In this document: positions 56,941 to 64,000 of the stretch, piece by piece
How the letters are laid out: every line of letters begins with the position of its first letter
Numbering within the stretch: position 1 is the stretch's first letter
Assembly (NCBI GenBank): GCA_965658435.1
Contig: CBFHSE010000001.1
Coordinates: 28,995-92,994 of the forward strand
DNA: 64,000 nt
Direction: 5' to 3'
Origin: JADHLN01 sp965658435
Lineage (GTDB): Bacteria; Pseudomonadota; Alphaproteobacteria; Rickettsiales; JABIRX01
Notes under the pieces: model-generated
The model's input: the letters and a program-made list of their open reading frames with translations, nothing else
Databases searched by the model: none
Told to the model about the DNA's origin: nothing
Translations under genes and position numbers: made by a program

Positions 56941-57819
56941 ATGTCAGTTTTAGTTGGAAAAAATACAAAACTTATCTGCCAAGGTTTTACTGGGGCACAA
57001 GGTACATTTCATTCAGAGCAAGCAATTGCTTATGGTACTAATATGGTAGGTGGTGTAACACCAGGAAAAGGTGGAAGTACTCATCTTGATTTACCAGTAT
57101 TTAATACAGTTGCAGAGGCTAAAAAGGAAACATCTGCAAACGCAACGGTTATTTATGTTCCACCAGCTTTTGCAGCAGATGCAATTATGGAAGCAATTGC
57201 AGCAGAAATTGAACTTGCTGTATGTATAACTGAAGGAATACCAGTACTTGATATGGTGAAAGTTAAAGAAATGCTAAAAGGAAGCAAAACAAGATTAATT
57301 GGTCCAAATTGCCCAGGCGTAATTACTCCATCTGAATGCAAAATTGGTATTATGCCAGGTCATATTCATAAAAAAGGATCAGTAGGTATTGTATCAAAAT
57401 CTGGAACATTAACTTATGAAGCTGTATTTCAAACAAGTAATTTAGGTTTAGGTCAATCCACATGCGTTGGAATAGGTGGTGATCCAGTAAATGGCACTAA
57501 TTTTATAGATGTACTAGATATGTTCCTATCGGATGATGAAACTAAATCTATAGTAATGATTGGTGAAATAGGAGGTTCTGCTGAAGAAGAAGCTGCAGAA
57601 TATATAAAAGACCAAGCAGCAAAAGGTAGAAAAAAGCCAATAGTCGGATTTATAGCAGGAAGAACAGCTCCTCCAGGTAAAAGAATGGGGCATGCTGGAG
57701 CTATAGTATCTGGTGGTAAGGGTACAGCAAGTGCTAAAATAGCTGCAATGAATGATGCGGGAATTGCTGTTTCCGAGTCTCCAGCTAAGATTGGTGAGAC
57801 ATTAAAAAACATTCTTTAA
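56941..57819 (+). CDS. sucD: Succinyl-CoA synthetase alpha subunit
   Basis: Alpha subunit, carrying the phosphohistidine. 292 residues. CoA-binding N-terminus with [18 protein letters not shown] and [10 protein letters not shown]; active-site segment [17 protein letters not shown] with the phosphorylated His. An agagg ribosome binding site precedes ATG 56941. 19 bp after sucC. A short A-run/T-run with aaaaaagagctttttt lies after the stop, a possible weak terminator. Confidence 0.98.
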   Translation: MSVLVGKNTKLICQGFTGAQGTFHSEQAIAYGTNMVGGVTPGKGGSTHLDLPVFNTVAEAKKETSANATVIYVPPAFAADAIMEAIAAEIELAVCITEGIPVLDMVKVKEMLKGSKTRLIGPNCPGVITPSECKIGIMPGHIHKKGSVGIVSKSGTLTYEAVFQTSNLGLGQSTCVGIGGDPVNGTNFIDVLDMFLSDDETKSIVMIGEIGGSAEEEAAEYIKDQAAKGRKKPIVGFIAGRTAPPGKRMGHAGAIVSGGKGTASAKIAAMNDAGIAVSESPAKIGETLKNIL

Positions 57820-57899
57820 AAAAAGTTAAAAAAGAGCTTTTTTTAGATTAATTTTTATGTTATATTCATTATATAATTTTTTAAGGTTAAATATTTATT

Positions 57900-58451
57900 A
57901 TGAGTAACAAAACCTTTAAAAAAGGTGATTTAGTTGTCTATCCATCGCATGGTGTAGGAAAAATCACCGACTTAACTTCTCAAGAAGTTGCAGGAATAAA
58001 TATCGATTTTTATCATATCAAATTTGATAAAGATAAAATGTCGTTAAATGTCCCTGTAGCTAGAGCAGCTAAGATAGGTTTAAGGCATTTATGTGAGCCC
58101 AATTTAATTGATCAATCACTAGATATTATAAGCGAAACAGCTCAAACATCTAGAGGAATCATGTGGAGTCGTAGAGCTCAAGAATATGAAAGAAAGATCA
58201 ATTCGGGTGATATATTAGCGATAGCTGAAGTTATCAGAGATTTACATAGAAATGTAAAAAATCCTGATAGATCATATAGTGAAAGGTTAATATATGAAAG
58301 TGCTTATAATCGTTTCGTTGACGAAGTATCGCATGTTAAAAAAACTACCTCAGAAAAATTTGAAGAAGAATTTAACCAGATATTAAAAGTTGATGAAATC
58401 AAAACAGATGAAGATGAAGACTTCGATGATGATGACATCATTGCAGCATAA
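57900..58451 (+). CDS. CarD/CdnL family transcription regulator
   Basis: RNA-polymerase-binding protein that stabilises open complexes. 183 residues. The N-terminal RNAP-interaction domain is KKGDLVVYPSHGVGKITDL, then DKMSLNVPVARAAKIGLR, then a helical C-terminal domain with SRRAQEYERKINSGD and SYSERLIYESAYNRFVDE. It ends in an acidic tail of about 12 residues (DEDEDFDDDD). Position after sucCD, separated by 80 bp, allows an own promoter. Known in many alphaproteobacteria. Confidence 0.93.
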   Translation: MSNKTFKKGDLVVYPSHGVGKITDLTSQEVAGINIDFYHIKFDKDKMSLNVPVARAAKIGLRHLCEPNLIDQSLDIISETAQTSRGIMWSRRAQEYERKINSGDILAIAEVIRDLHRNVKNPDRSYSERLIYESAYNRFVDEVSHVKKTTSEKFEEEFNQILKVDEIKTDEDEDFDDDDIIAA

Positions 58452-58466
58452 ATTTTTATCTTAAAA

Positions 58467-58500
58467 GAAAAGGCCCTTGAAATATGAGGGCTTTTTTTTT
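58467..58500 (+). terminator. Rho-independent terminator after carD
   Basis: Stem gccct / agggc, extended by aaag/cttt pairing, loop tgaaatatg, followed by ten T's (58471-58500). It lies at the convergent end of folC, which ends at 58499, and the A-run on its 5' side may serve the other strand too. Confidence 0.85.
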
Positions 58501-59740
58501 ATAAAATTTCTTTTAAATCACGATATAAATAAAAAGATCCACATATTAATATTCGGGTATTTTTTTGTTCTTTTAAATTATTATCGTTAAAAACATCTCG
58601 TAATGTTTCTGAGATATTAATATTTTTATATTCAGGATTATTTGATAAAAATTTCTGAAATGAATAGATAGTTTCTGGATCTTGTTCATTTTTAACTCTT
58701 ACAAAAATTATTTGTAATTTTTCCAAATGGATAAAATATTTCAAAAATTCTGCATGTTCAGCACCAGCAGTTCTTCCATAAATCATGATTGTATTTTTTA
58801 AGGGTTGGTTTTTTAGCCAATTGCAAAAAGATTTTGCTCCTGCTGGGTTATGTGCTCCATCAAAAATTATTTCTAAATTTTTATGATAAATTTTTTCAAT
58901 TCTTCCTTTCCAGATGGTATTTGTAAGTGCGCTATTTATTTTATCATCATTTATTGAAAAAATCTTTTGCTGTTTAATAGCTGTTATTGCTGTAGCTAAA
59001 TTGTCATATTGATGTGAACCAATAAGAGAGGGTAATTCATAGGGGATAATTTCCTTTTTATCTATATCTACATAGTTAAATTTATAATCTTCAATAAAAT
59101 AATCATAATTTTGATCATATCCATATAGTGGAACATTTTGTAATTCACAAAATTTTTTAATAACAAACATGGCTTCATTATTTTGTTTCGCTGAAATTAC
59201 TGGAGATTTTTTTATTAAGTGACATTTATTTAGGGCTATAGATGCTACATCATCACCTAAAAATCTTCTATGATCCAAAGAAATGGAGGTTAATATTGCA
59301 AGATGAGGAGAGGGCATAATGTTTGTAGGATCGTTTTTTGCTCCCATACCACATTCAATTATGCATAAATCTGCAGCTGATTTACTGAATAACACAAAGG
59401 ACATTGCAGTTTGAAATTCAAAAAGGCTAATGTTAATTTTACCATTTATTTTCTTTTTTATATATTGAACATTTTCTAAGATTTCCGCATCAGTTATTTT
59501 TTGATTATTAACAATAAAGTTTTCATTAAACTCCAGTAAGTGTGGTGAAGTAAAGCTGCATATATTTTGATTATGTGAGATAGCAATTTCTCTTATAAAG
59601 GCTATTGTCGATCCTTTACCATTTGTGCCTGCAACATGTATCACAGGAGGTAAATTTAGATGAGGATCACCTAATAATTCTAATATTTCCATTATTTTCC
59701 TGCTGGCCTGATGATTTTTAGGCCAAGGTGGCATAAACAT
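58499..59740 (-). CDS. folC: Folylpolyglutamate synthase / dihydrofolate synthase
   Basis: Adds glutamate to dihydropteroate/folate in the cytoplasm. 413 residues. ATP loop HVAGTNGKGSTIAFIRE, the SPHLLEFNE segment, ECGMGAKNDPTNI, SLDHRRFLGDDVASIALNK and the C-terminal FDGAHNPAGAKSF are family landmarks. Starts ATG 59740; MFMPPWPKNH at the N-terminus is usual for alphaproteobacterial FolC. It follows mlaC by 6 bp on the same strand. Confidence 0.96.
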   Translation of the reverse strand: MFMPPWPKNHQASRKIMEILELLGDPHLNLPPVIHVAGTNGKGSTIAFIREIAISHNQNICSFTSPHLLEFNENFIVNNQKITDAEILENVQYIKKKINGKINISLFEFQTAMSFVLFSKSAADLCIIECGMGAKNDPTNIMPSPHLAILTSISLDHRRFLGDDVASIALNKCHLIKKSPVISAKQNNEAMFVIKKFCELQNVPLYGYDQNYDYFIEDYKFNYVDIDKKEIIPYELPSLIGSHQYDNLATAITAIKQQKIFSINDDKINSALTNTIWKGRIEKIYHKNLEIIFDGAHNPAGAKSFCNWLKNQPLKNTIMIYGRTAGAEHAEFLKYFIHLEKLQIIFVRVKNEQDPETIYSFQKFLSNNPEYKNINISETLRDVFNDNNLKEQKNTRILICGSFYLYRDLKEIL

Positions 59741-59746
59741 ATTTTT

Positions 59747-60382
59747 TTAAGGAGATATAGCTTCCAATGTCTTAAGACCAGAGGATTTTTTTAGTTCGTA
59801 AATTTTTCCTTCTAGTTCAGCCAAAAATTTTGTAAATCCTGATTGTAATATCATAGCGGAAAACTCCATATTTTGTGTTGCTGCAAAACTTATTCCTTCA
59901 GCTGCAATATCAACAACAGAAAATTTGTTGTTTTCTTCCATGAAATATATAATTATGTTAATATTAGTGCCGCTATTAAGGGTCAAATTAATGCTTGAGG
60001 CAAATTTAGATGGTGCTAAAATTTTTGTTGAAACTATCTGAAATTTTTCTCCCTCATAACCTTGAAATTTAGGTGCGTAATTATAAATTAAATAATCTTC
60101 AAATAGTTTGATAAATTTATTTTGTTCTTCTTTTGATATTTGTTGCCAAGTTTCACCAAGAACAAATTTTGCAGTCCAGCTTACATTTAGATTTTTACTA
60201 ATTTCAATTATTAATTCAGCTCTAATTCTTTTTAAATCATTATCTTTGTTAGAGACAATATTGTAGATTTTATTGGTAAAATTATTGATGTAGCTTTCTG
60301 CTTTATCAATCTCGGTTGCGAATGAGAAGCTTTTTATAAAAAATATTAGTAAAAATATATATATAAATCTTTTTTTTATCAT
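59747..60382 (-). CDS. mlaC: MlaC-type phospholipid-binding periplasmic protein
   Basis: Carries phospholipid between the outer membrane (MlaA) and the inner-membrane ABC complex. 211 residues with a signal peptide (hydrophobic FIYIFLLIFFIKSFSFA). The body has the family motif VLGETWQQISKEEQNKFIKLFEDYLIYNYA in the middle and a C-terminal segment with FSAMILQSGFTKFLAEL. Its start overlaps mlaA by 4 nt, so the two are coupled. No mlaD/E/F in the window. Confidence 0.88.
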   Translation of the reverse strand: MIKKRFIYIFLLIFFIKSFSFATEIDKAESYINNFTNKIYNIVSNKDNDLKRIRAELIIEISKNLNVSWTAKFVLGETWQQISKEEQNKFIKLFEDYLIYNYAPKFQGYEGEKFQIVSTKILAPSKFASSINLTLNSGTNINIIIYFMEENNKFSVVDIAAEGISFAATQNMEFSAMILQSGFTKFLAELEGKIYELKKSSGLKTLEAISP

Positions 60383-61110
60383 TTTTCAATTAACCTAATT
60401 CTATTTTGGTAATATGAGCTTTTTACTACACTATATGGATCAAAGGAATTTTGCTCTATATCATCGATATATTCAAGAAGTTTATCACGAACTGTAACTC
60501 CTTGTAGAGAATTTGTTAATAATTCTGCTTTATTATCATTAGCTACTCCATCCCAAACAGGATCATAAATAAAATTGACAGATTTTCCCGTTAAATCTCT
60601 TAGTGATGTTGGGCCAAAAATAGGAAGAACTAAATATGGGCCAGCTGGAAAGTTATAAACTGCTAAAGTCTGACCAAAATCTTCCTTATCATATTTTGGC
60701 AATTTAATATTATTATGGGCTGGATCAAAAATCCCCAAAAAGCCAATTGAAGAATTAATTACAAAGCTTGATAAATTAACTGAGGCTTTTTTTATTTTTC
60801 CCTGCAGGAGGCAATTTATTATATTAAACGGCTGATTTGTATTATTAATAAAATTATTAACAGCAATTTTAAACCAGTAAGATGTGTAATTTCTATATAT
60901 TTTGGCCGCGGGCTTTATGGTATATTTATCTAAATGAGTATTAAATTTATATAATTTTCTATTAATTTTAATCATAGGATCAGAGATAATCAATTGATTG
61001 TTAGAATCTGAAAAGATATTACTAGCCCTAGAAGATTGTGAGGGTAAGAGGTTAAGCGTTAATATTAAAAGAAAAATTATAATTTTATGCATAATTACTG
61101 TCATAATCAT
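60379..61110 (-). CDS. mlaA: MlaA/VacJ family outer-membrane lipid asymmetry protein, apparently not a lipoprotein
   Basis: Removes misplaced phospholipid from the outer leaflet. The core is typical: RKLYKFNTHLDKYTIKPA, then FVINSSIGFLGIFDPA, KEDFGQTLAVYNFPAGPYLV and LPIFGPTSLRDLTGK. MlaA is normally a lipoprotein; here the hydrophobic signal ends LLPSQSSRASN with no Cys, so there is no lipobox and a soluble or signal-anchored form is expected. ATG 61110 and in-frame ATGs at 61104 and 61092 are all possible; the last gives the best signal peptide. Overlaps mlaC by 4 nt. Confidence 0.9.
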   Translation of the reverse strand: MIMTVIMHKIIIFLLILTLNLLPSQSSRASNIFSDSNNQLIISDPMIKINRKLYKFNTHLDKYTIKPAAKIYRNYTSYWFKIAVNNFINNTNQPFNIINCLLQGKIKKASVNLSSFVINSSIGFLGIFDPAHNNIKLPKYDKEDFGQTLAVYNFPAGPYLVLPIFGPTSLRDLTGKSVNFIYDPVWDGVANDNKAELLTNSLQGVTVRDKLLEYIDDIEQNSFDPYSVVKSSYYQNRIRLIEK

Positions 61111-61225
61111 TATTTATTATATAACAAAAATGCATTTAAGTAAATTTAATTTCTATGAAATCAATAAAATTAATGATTTTATGAATATTTAATGCTATAA
61201 ATTAATAAACATCTTTAATAAAAAA

Positions 61226-61816
61226 ATGGCTAGAAAATCTGAAGTTTCAAGAACCACTAAGGAAACAGATATAAAGGTTAAGTTAAATATTGACGGGATT
61301 GGAACTTATAAAATTAATACGGGCATTGGTTTCTTTGATCACATGCTAGAACAGCTTGCAAAACATAGTCTGATAGATCTTGAGGTAGAAGCTAAAGGAG
61401 ATTTGCACATAGATTTTCATCATACTGTTGAAGATACTGCAATTGTAATTGGCCAAGCATTTAAGAAAGCATTAGGAGAGCGTAAAGGAATAGAGCGTTT
61501 TGCTACTAAATATGTACCTATGGACGAAACCTTATCAAGAGTTTCGTTAGATATTTCAGGTAGGCCTTACATGGTTTGGGATGTAAGTTTTACGAGAGAT
61601 AAAATAGGGGATATGGATACAGAATTATTTCGTGAATGGTTTTATGCTTTTGCATTTAATATTGGAGCTAACTTACATGTTAAGAATTTATATGGTGAGA
61701 ATGCGCATCATATAATTGAGTCATGTTTTAAATCTCTTGCATTATCTCTGAGGAAGGCTCTGACAATTAACCCTAGATCTAGAAATAAAATTCCATCAAC
61801 AAAGGGTAGCTTATAA
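61226..61816 (+). CDS. hisB: Imidazoleglycerol-phosphate dehydratase
   Basis: Histidine synthesis, dehydration step. 196 residues, the single-domain form. Metal-binding His-rich segments are visible: [30 protein letters not shown] [10 protein letters not shown] and, near the end, [11 protein letters not shown]. It opens a tight plus-strand run with DUF2628, hisH and hisA; the ~115 bp upstream gap to mlaA must contain the promoter. Histidine synthesis is missing in most Rickettsiales. Confidence 0.97.
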   Translation: MARKSEVSRTTKETDIKVKLNIDGIGTYKINTGIGFFDHMLEQLAKHSLIDLEVEAKGDLHIDFHHTVEDTAIVIGQAFKKALGERKGIERFATKYVPMDETLSRVSLDISGRPYMVWDVSFTRDKIGDMDTELFREWFYAFAFNIGANLHVKNLYGENAHHIIESCFKSLALSLRKALTINPRSRNKIPSTKGSL

Positions 61817-61820
61817 AATA

Positions 61821-62135
61821 ATGTCTAGCTCATTTATATATGTGTTAAAAAAAGGAAAAGCAGTTTCTGATATAAAAATAATAAAAAACCGCATTTCATT
61901 AGGTTTTATTATTCTTGGTCCTGCGTTTTTTTTATTTTACAAAATGTGGAAGCATTTTTTTGGGTTTATAATAGTAACAATTTTATTATTTCTAGCTCTA
62001 AATTATGGAATAATCGCTAATTTTGATTATCAAATTTTAATATTTGCTTTTAATATTTATCTTGCCGTTGACTTTTCTAATTTAAGAGAAAGATTTCTAA
62101 TGCAAAAAAAATATAATTTAGAAGCTATAAAATGA
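61821..62135 (+). CDS. DUF2628 small membrane protein
   Basis: 104 residues with two to three hydrophobic helices (about 29-45, 47-65 and 71-87). Matches the DUF2628 family by size, by position between hisB and hisH (a common alphaproteobacterial order) and by the N-terminal FIYVLKKGKA. Function unknown. It follows hisB by 4 bp and overlaps hisH by 4 nt (ATGA). Confidence 0.8.
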   Translation: MSSSFIYVLKKGKAVSDIKIIKNRISLGFIILGPAFFLFYKMWKHFFGFIIVTILLFLALNYGIIANFDYQILIFAFNIYLAVDFSNLRERFLMQKKYNLEAIK

Positions 62136-62743
62136 GCATAGCAATAATTGATTATGAGGCGGGAAATATTCATTCTATAGTTAGCGCCTTAAGTAAAATC
62201 ACTAATAAACAACACATTATAATAAAAGATGGTAAACAAAAGGAGGTTGATTTAATTATATTACCAGGAGTAGGTAGTTTTGATCAAGCTATGTTAAAGT
62301 TAAAGTCAGCTCCCAATATGATATCATATATAATTAAACATATTCAAGCAGGTAAAAAATTTTTAGGGATTTGTGTTGGCATGCAAATTTTAGCAAATAT
62401 AGGTTATGAAAATGGTTTAAGTTACGGTCTTGGAATAATTGAGGGTGAGGTAAAAAAAATACCAGGCTCAAATTTAAAAATACCTCATATTGGTTGGAAT
62501 AATATATCTTTAAATACTGATTCCCCAAAATTACATTTATTTCAGAAGTTTAATAATCAGGATTTTTATTTTGTCCATTCCTATTATTTTTCTTGTAAAA
62601 ACAGAGATAATATTGTAGCAAGCTCACAATATGGCATTGAAATTCCGGCCATAATTTCAGCGGATAATGTAATTGCTACGCAATTCCATCCAGAAAAAAG
62701 TGGTGATATTGGATTAGATTTTTTAAAATTATTGATTAATTAG
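62132..62743 (+). CDS. hisH: Imidazole glycerol phosphate synthase, glutaminase subunit
   Basis: Supplies ammonia from glutamine to HisF. 203 residues, class I amidotransferase: nucleophile Cys in LGICVGMQILA (about residue 82), oxyanion GVGSFDQAM, and the catalytic His-x-Glu in TQFHPEKSGDIG near the C-terminus. Overlaps the DUF2628 gene by 4 nt and precedes hisA by 3 bp. Its partner hisF is not in the window. Confidence 0.97.
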   Translation: MSIAIIDYEAGNIHSIVSALSKITNKQHIIIKDGKQKEVDLIILPGVGSFDQAMLKLKSAPNMISYIIKHIQAGKKFLGICVGMQILANIGYENGLSYGLGIIEGEVKKIPGSNLKIPHIGWNNISLNTDSPKLHLFQKFNNQDFYFVHSYYFSCKNRDNIVASSQYGIEIPAIISADNVIATQFHPEKSGDIGLDFLKLLIN

Positions 62744-62746
62744 GCA

Positions 62747-63469
62747 ATGATTATTTACCCAGCGATAGATATCAAAAACGGCAAATGTGTTCGTCTTAAA
62801 AAAGGGGATTTCAATGAATTAACAGAATTTAATAATGATGTACTTGATCAGGCTAAAAAATTTGAAAAAGCAGGTTTTAGTTGGGTGCATGTTGTAGATT
62901 TGGATGGAGCACAAAAGGGGCGTCCTTTTAATTTAGAGCTAATAGAAAAAATAATAAAAGAAACATCTCTAAAAGTGCAGGTAGGAGGGGGTATTAGATC
63001 TATTTCTAATATTGATAAGTTAATTAATATGGGGGCTGCAAGAGTAATAGTTGGTACGGCAACAATTAAAAATTTTTCCTTAGTAAAAGAGGCTTGCAAT
63101 AAATATCCTAATCAAATTGCAGTTGGTCTAGATGCTAGAGGAAATAAAGTAGCAATTAGGGGGTGGCAGGAGGAAACAGATATATATATATTTGACTTGA
63201 TAGAAAAGCTAGAAAATATAGGTGTATCAGCAATAATATATACAGATATAAATAGAGATGGGATATTACAAGGTATTGATGATAAGGGAACAGCGGAAAT
63301 AGCTAAAAATATAAACATACCCATAATTGCATCAGGGGGGGTATCTTCGCTAGTAGATTTAGATAAGGTTAAAGATTCAAAAAAATATGGGGTATCAGGT
63401 GTGATTATTGGCAGAGCCTTCTATGATAATAAAATAAATTTTAGTGACGCTCTCAAATATCAAAAATAA
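62747..63469 (+). CDS. hisA: ProFAR isomerase (phosphoribosylformimino-AICAR isomerase)
   Basis: Amadori isomerisation in histidine synthesis. 240-residue TIM barrel starting MIIYPAIDIKNGKCVRLKKGD; catalytic Asp in AIDIK (residue 8) and the second in IYTDINRDG. VQVGGGIRS and IIASGGVSSL are the phosphate-binding motifs. Followed by a terminator-like hairpin, so the his run ends here without hisF or hisE. Confidence 0.97.
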   Translation: MIIYPAIDIKNGKCVRLKKGDFNELTEFNNDVLDQAKKFEKAGFSWVHVVDLDGAQKGRPFNLELIEKIIKETSLKVQVGGGIRSISNIDKLINMGAARVIVGTATIKNFSLVKEACNKYPNQIAVGLDARGNKVAIRGWQEETDIYIFDLIEKLENIGVSAIIYTDINRDGILQGIDDKGTAEIAKNINIPIIASGGVSSLVDLDKVKDSKKYGVSGVIIGRAFYDNKINFSDALKYQK

Positions 63470-63470
63470 T

Positions 63471-63496
63471 AAAATCTTAAAATAAGAGTTTTTTTT
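63471..63496 (+). terminator. Probable rho-independent terminator after hisA
   Basis: Stem tctta / taaga with loop aaa, then a short imperfect extension and a run of T's. AT-rich stem, but correctly placed just after the hisA stop. Confidence 0.5.
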
Positions 63497-63540
63497 AAAA
63501 AATCTAAAAATTATTATATAGATAATTTTGCTAAAATTAT

Positions 63541-63569
63541 TTGACATAATAAAGCATCTATATTAAATA
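63541..63569 (+). promoter_or_regulatory. Probable promoter for the tRNA-tuf unit
   Basis: A consensus -35 ttgaca (63541-63546), 17-bp spacer and -10-like taaata (63564-63569), about 133 bp upstream of the tRNA-Tyr gene and after the his terminator. Spacing and sequence fit a sigma-70 promoter; the long leader is unexplained. Confidence 0.5.
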
Positions 63570-63702
63570 TACGTGTCTTACTTTTTTAAGCCTTTTTATA
63601 TCAAGGTTTATGCAAGTAAATCTCTTAAAATTATTTAAGAGAAAAATAATGTAAAATTATGTTTTTAACTTAATTTACTAAAGGCCACAAGCTATTTAAT
63701 TA

Positions 63703-63788
63703 GGAGGGGTGGCCGAGTGGTTAAAGGCAGCAGACTGTAAATCTGCCCGCGTATGCGTACGTAGGTTCGAATCCTACCCCCTCTACCA
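63703..63788 (+). tRNA. tRNA-Tyr (anticodon GTA)
   Basis: Acceptor stem ggagggg / cccctct (first pair G-T), anticodon loop with GTA flanked by gcaga/tctgc, a long variable arm (class II tRNA), T arm gtagg-ttcgaat-cctac and encoded CCA. Type II form with long arm matches bacterial tRNA-Tyr. Confidence 0.95.
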
Positions 63789-63798
63789 CGATTATTGA

Positions 63799-63873
63799 GC
63801 GGGTGTAGCTCAATGGTAGAGCGTTAGCCTTCCAAGCTAAATGTTGAGGGTTCGAATCCCTTCACCCGCTCCA
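63799..63873 (+). tRNA. tRNA-Gly (anticodon TCC)
   Basis: Acceptor stem gcgggtg / cacccgc, anticodon loop cttccaa with TCC, T arm gaggg-ttcgaat-ccctt and encoded CCA. Ten bp after tRNA-Tyr and about 70 bp before tuf, the order Tyr-Gly-tuf known from other proteobacteria. Confidence 0.95.
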
Positions 63874-63945
63874 TCTTATTTTAAGATGGTTTATCTGCCA
63901 AAAGCAGATTTTATTAATAAAAAGACAGTTTTTAATGGTGTAATT

Positions 63946-64000
63946 ATGTCTAAAGAAGTATTTGAAAGAGGAAAAGTACATTTAAATGTGGGAACTATAG
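63946..64000 (+). CDS. tuf: Elongation factor Tu, N-terminal fragment
   Basis: From ATG 63946 the frame reads MSKEVFERGKVHLNVGTI to the window edge (18 codons). F-E-R-x-K-x-H-x-N-V/I-G-T-I is the start of EF-Tu, just before its first GTP-binding loop. The upstream tRNA-Tyr and tRNA-Gly genes support the call. The leader between tRNA-Gly and the start has an inverted repeat aagatggtttatctgccaaa-like stretch that I cannot interpret. Confidence 0.85.
   Translation, partial: MSKEVFERGKVHLNVGTI

Noticed and set aside
57453..57812. 119-codon minus-strand frame inside sucD
   Set aside because: Antisense shadow; composition reflects the GC-richer third positions of sucD.
57829..57850. Strong terminator after sucD
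   Set aside because: Only an A-run/T-run with a tiny gc core; mentioned with sucD but not called.
63470..63702. Additional small RNA between hisA and tRNA-Tyr
   Set aside because: Apart from the terminator and promoter I see no structure or conserved motif.
1..64000. Insertion sequence or prophage
   Set aside because: No transposase, integrase or phage gene was seen, and no flanking inverted repeats around the accessory island.

Overview
The window is AT-rich, gene-dense chromosomal DNA of an alphaproteobacterium, most likely Rickettsiales or a deep-branching host-associated relative. Supporting this are an archaeal-looking valyl-tRNA synthetase like that known from Rickettsiales, the giant ~1600-residue NAD-glutamate dehydrogenase, CarD, an NtrY-type sensor, the hisB-DUF2628-hisH-hisA order, paired class A penicillin-binding proteins, two MsbA-type ABC proteins and several ankyrin-repeat or eukaryote-like proteins. 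Unlike typical Rickettsia it keeps biosynthetic and sugar genes (metE, metK, ahcY, thiS, thiG, proA, folC, hisB/H/A, pgi, a SemiSWEET). The standard code applies (TGA is a normal stop). Four runs of N (5212-5378, 7371-8066, 9277-9463, 40820-40828) mark scaffold joins.

Layout. 1-5.8 kb: surface polysaccharide cluster (asparagine-synthetase-like amidotransferase, initiating sugar-phosphate transferase, Wzx-like flippase, multi-spanning membrane protein, O-antigen ligase/polymerase). 5.9-14.2 kb: pgi and a one-carbon/SAM block (metE, metK, ahcY) mixed with thiazole genes (thiS, thiG), a SemiSWEET and a uracil-DNA glycosylase. 14.3-22.2 kb: an unrecognised membrane/helical protein, valS, a beta-barrel protein, rsmE, htpG. 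22.3-26.4 kb: a ~1375-residue eukaryote-like protein with two IQ-like motifs around a heptad-repeat coiled coil and ankyrin-like repeats at its end. 26.5-30.3 kb: pseudouridine synthase, fluoride channel, UspA-like protein, maeB. 30.5-40.5 kb: a glycosyltransferase, the minus-strand run rsmI-mrcA-proA-msbA, an LppC-type lipoprotein and pepA.

40.5-44.3 kb is an accessory island: a 101-bp tandem repeat, an ankyrin protein with an NLS-like basic patch, a DUF2256 protein, a lipoprotein pseudogene, and two proteins I cannot identify, one also with an NLS-like patch. 44.3-54.7 kb: a second class A PBP, cyaY, a second MsbA-like ABC protein, an NtrY-like protein without its kinase, and the NAD-GDH. 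54.8-55.2 kb: a broken ankyrin gene. 55.3-64 kb: tsaE, sucCD, carD, folC, mlaC, mlaA, the his segment, tRNA-Tyr, tRNA-Gly and the start of tuf.

Taken together: envelope building (polysaccharide, PBPs, Mla, MsbA), central carbon and nitrogen entry (malic enzyme, GDH, succinyl-CoA synthetase) and methyl-cycle genes, interrupted by two patches of probable host-interaction genes with visible decay. The most interesting signals are the IQ-motif coiled-coil protein, the 40.5-44.3 kb island and the kinase-less NtrY.
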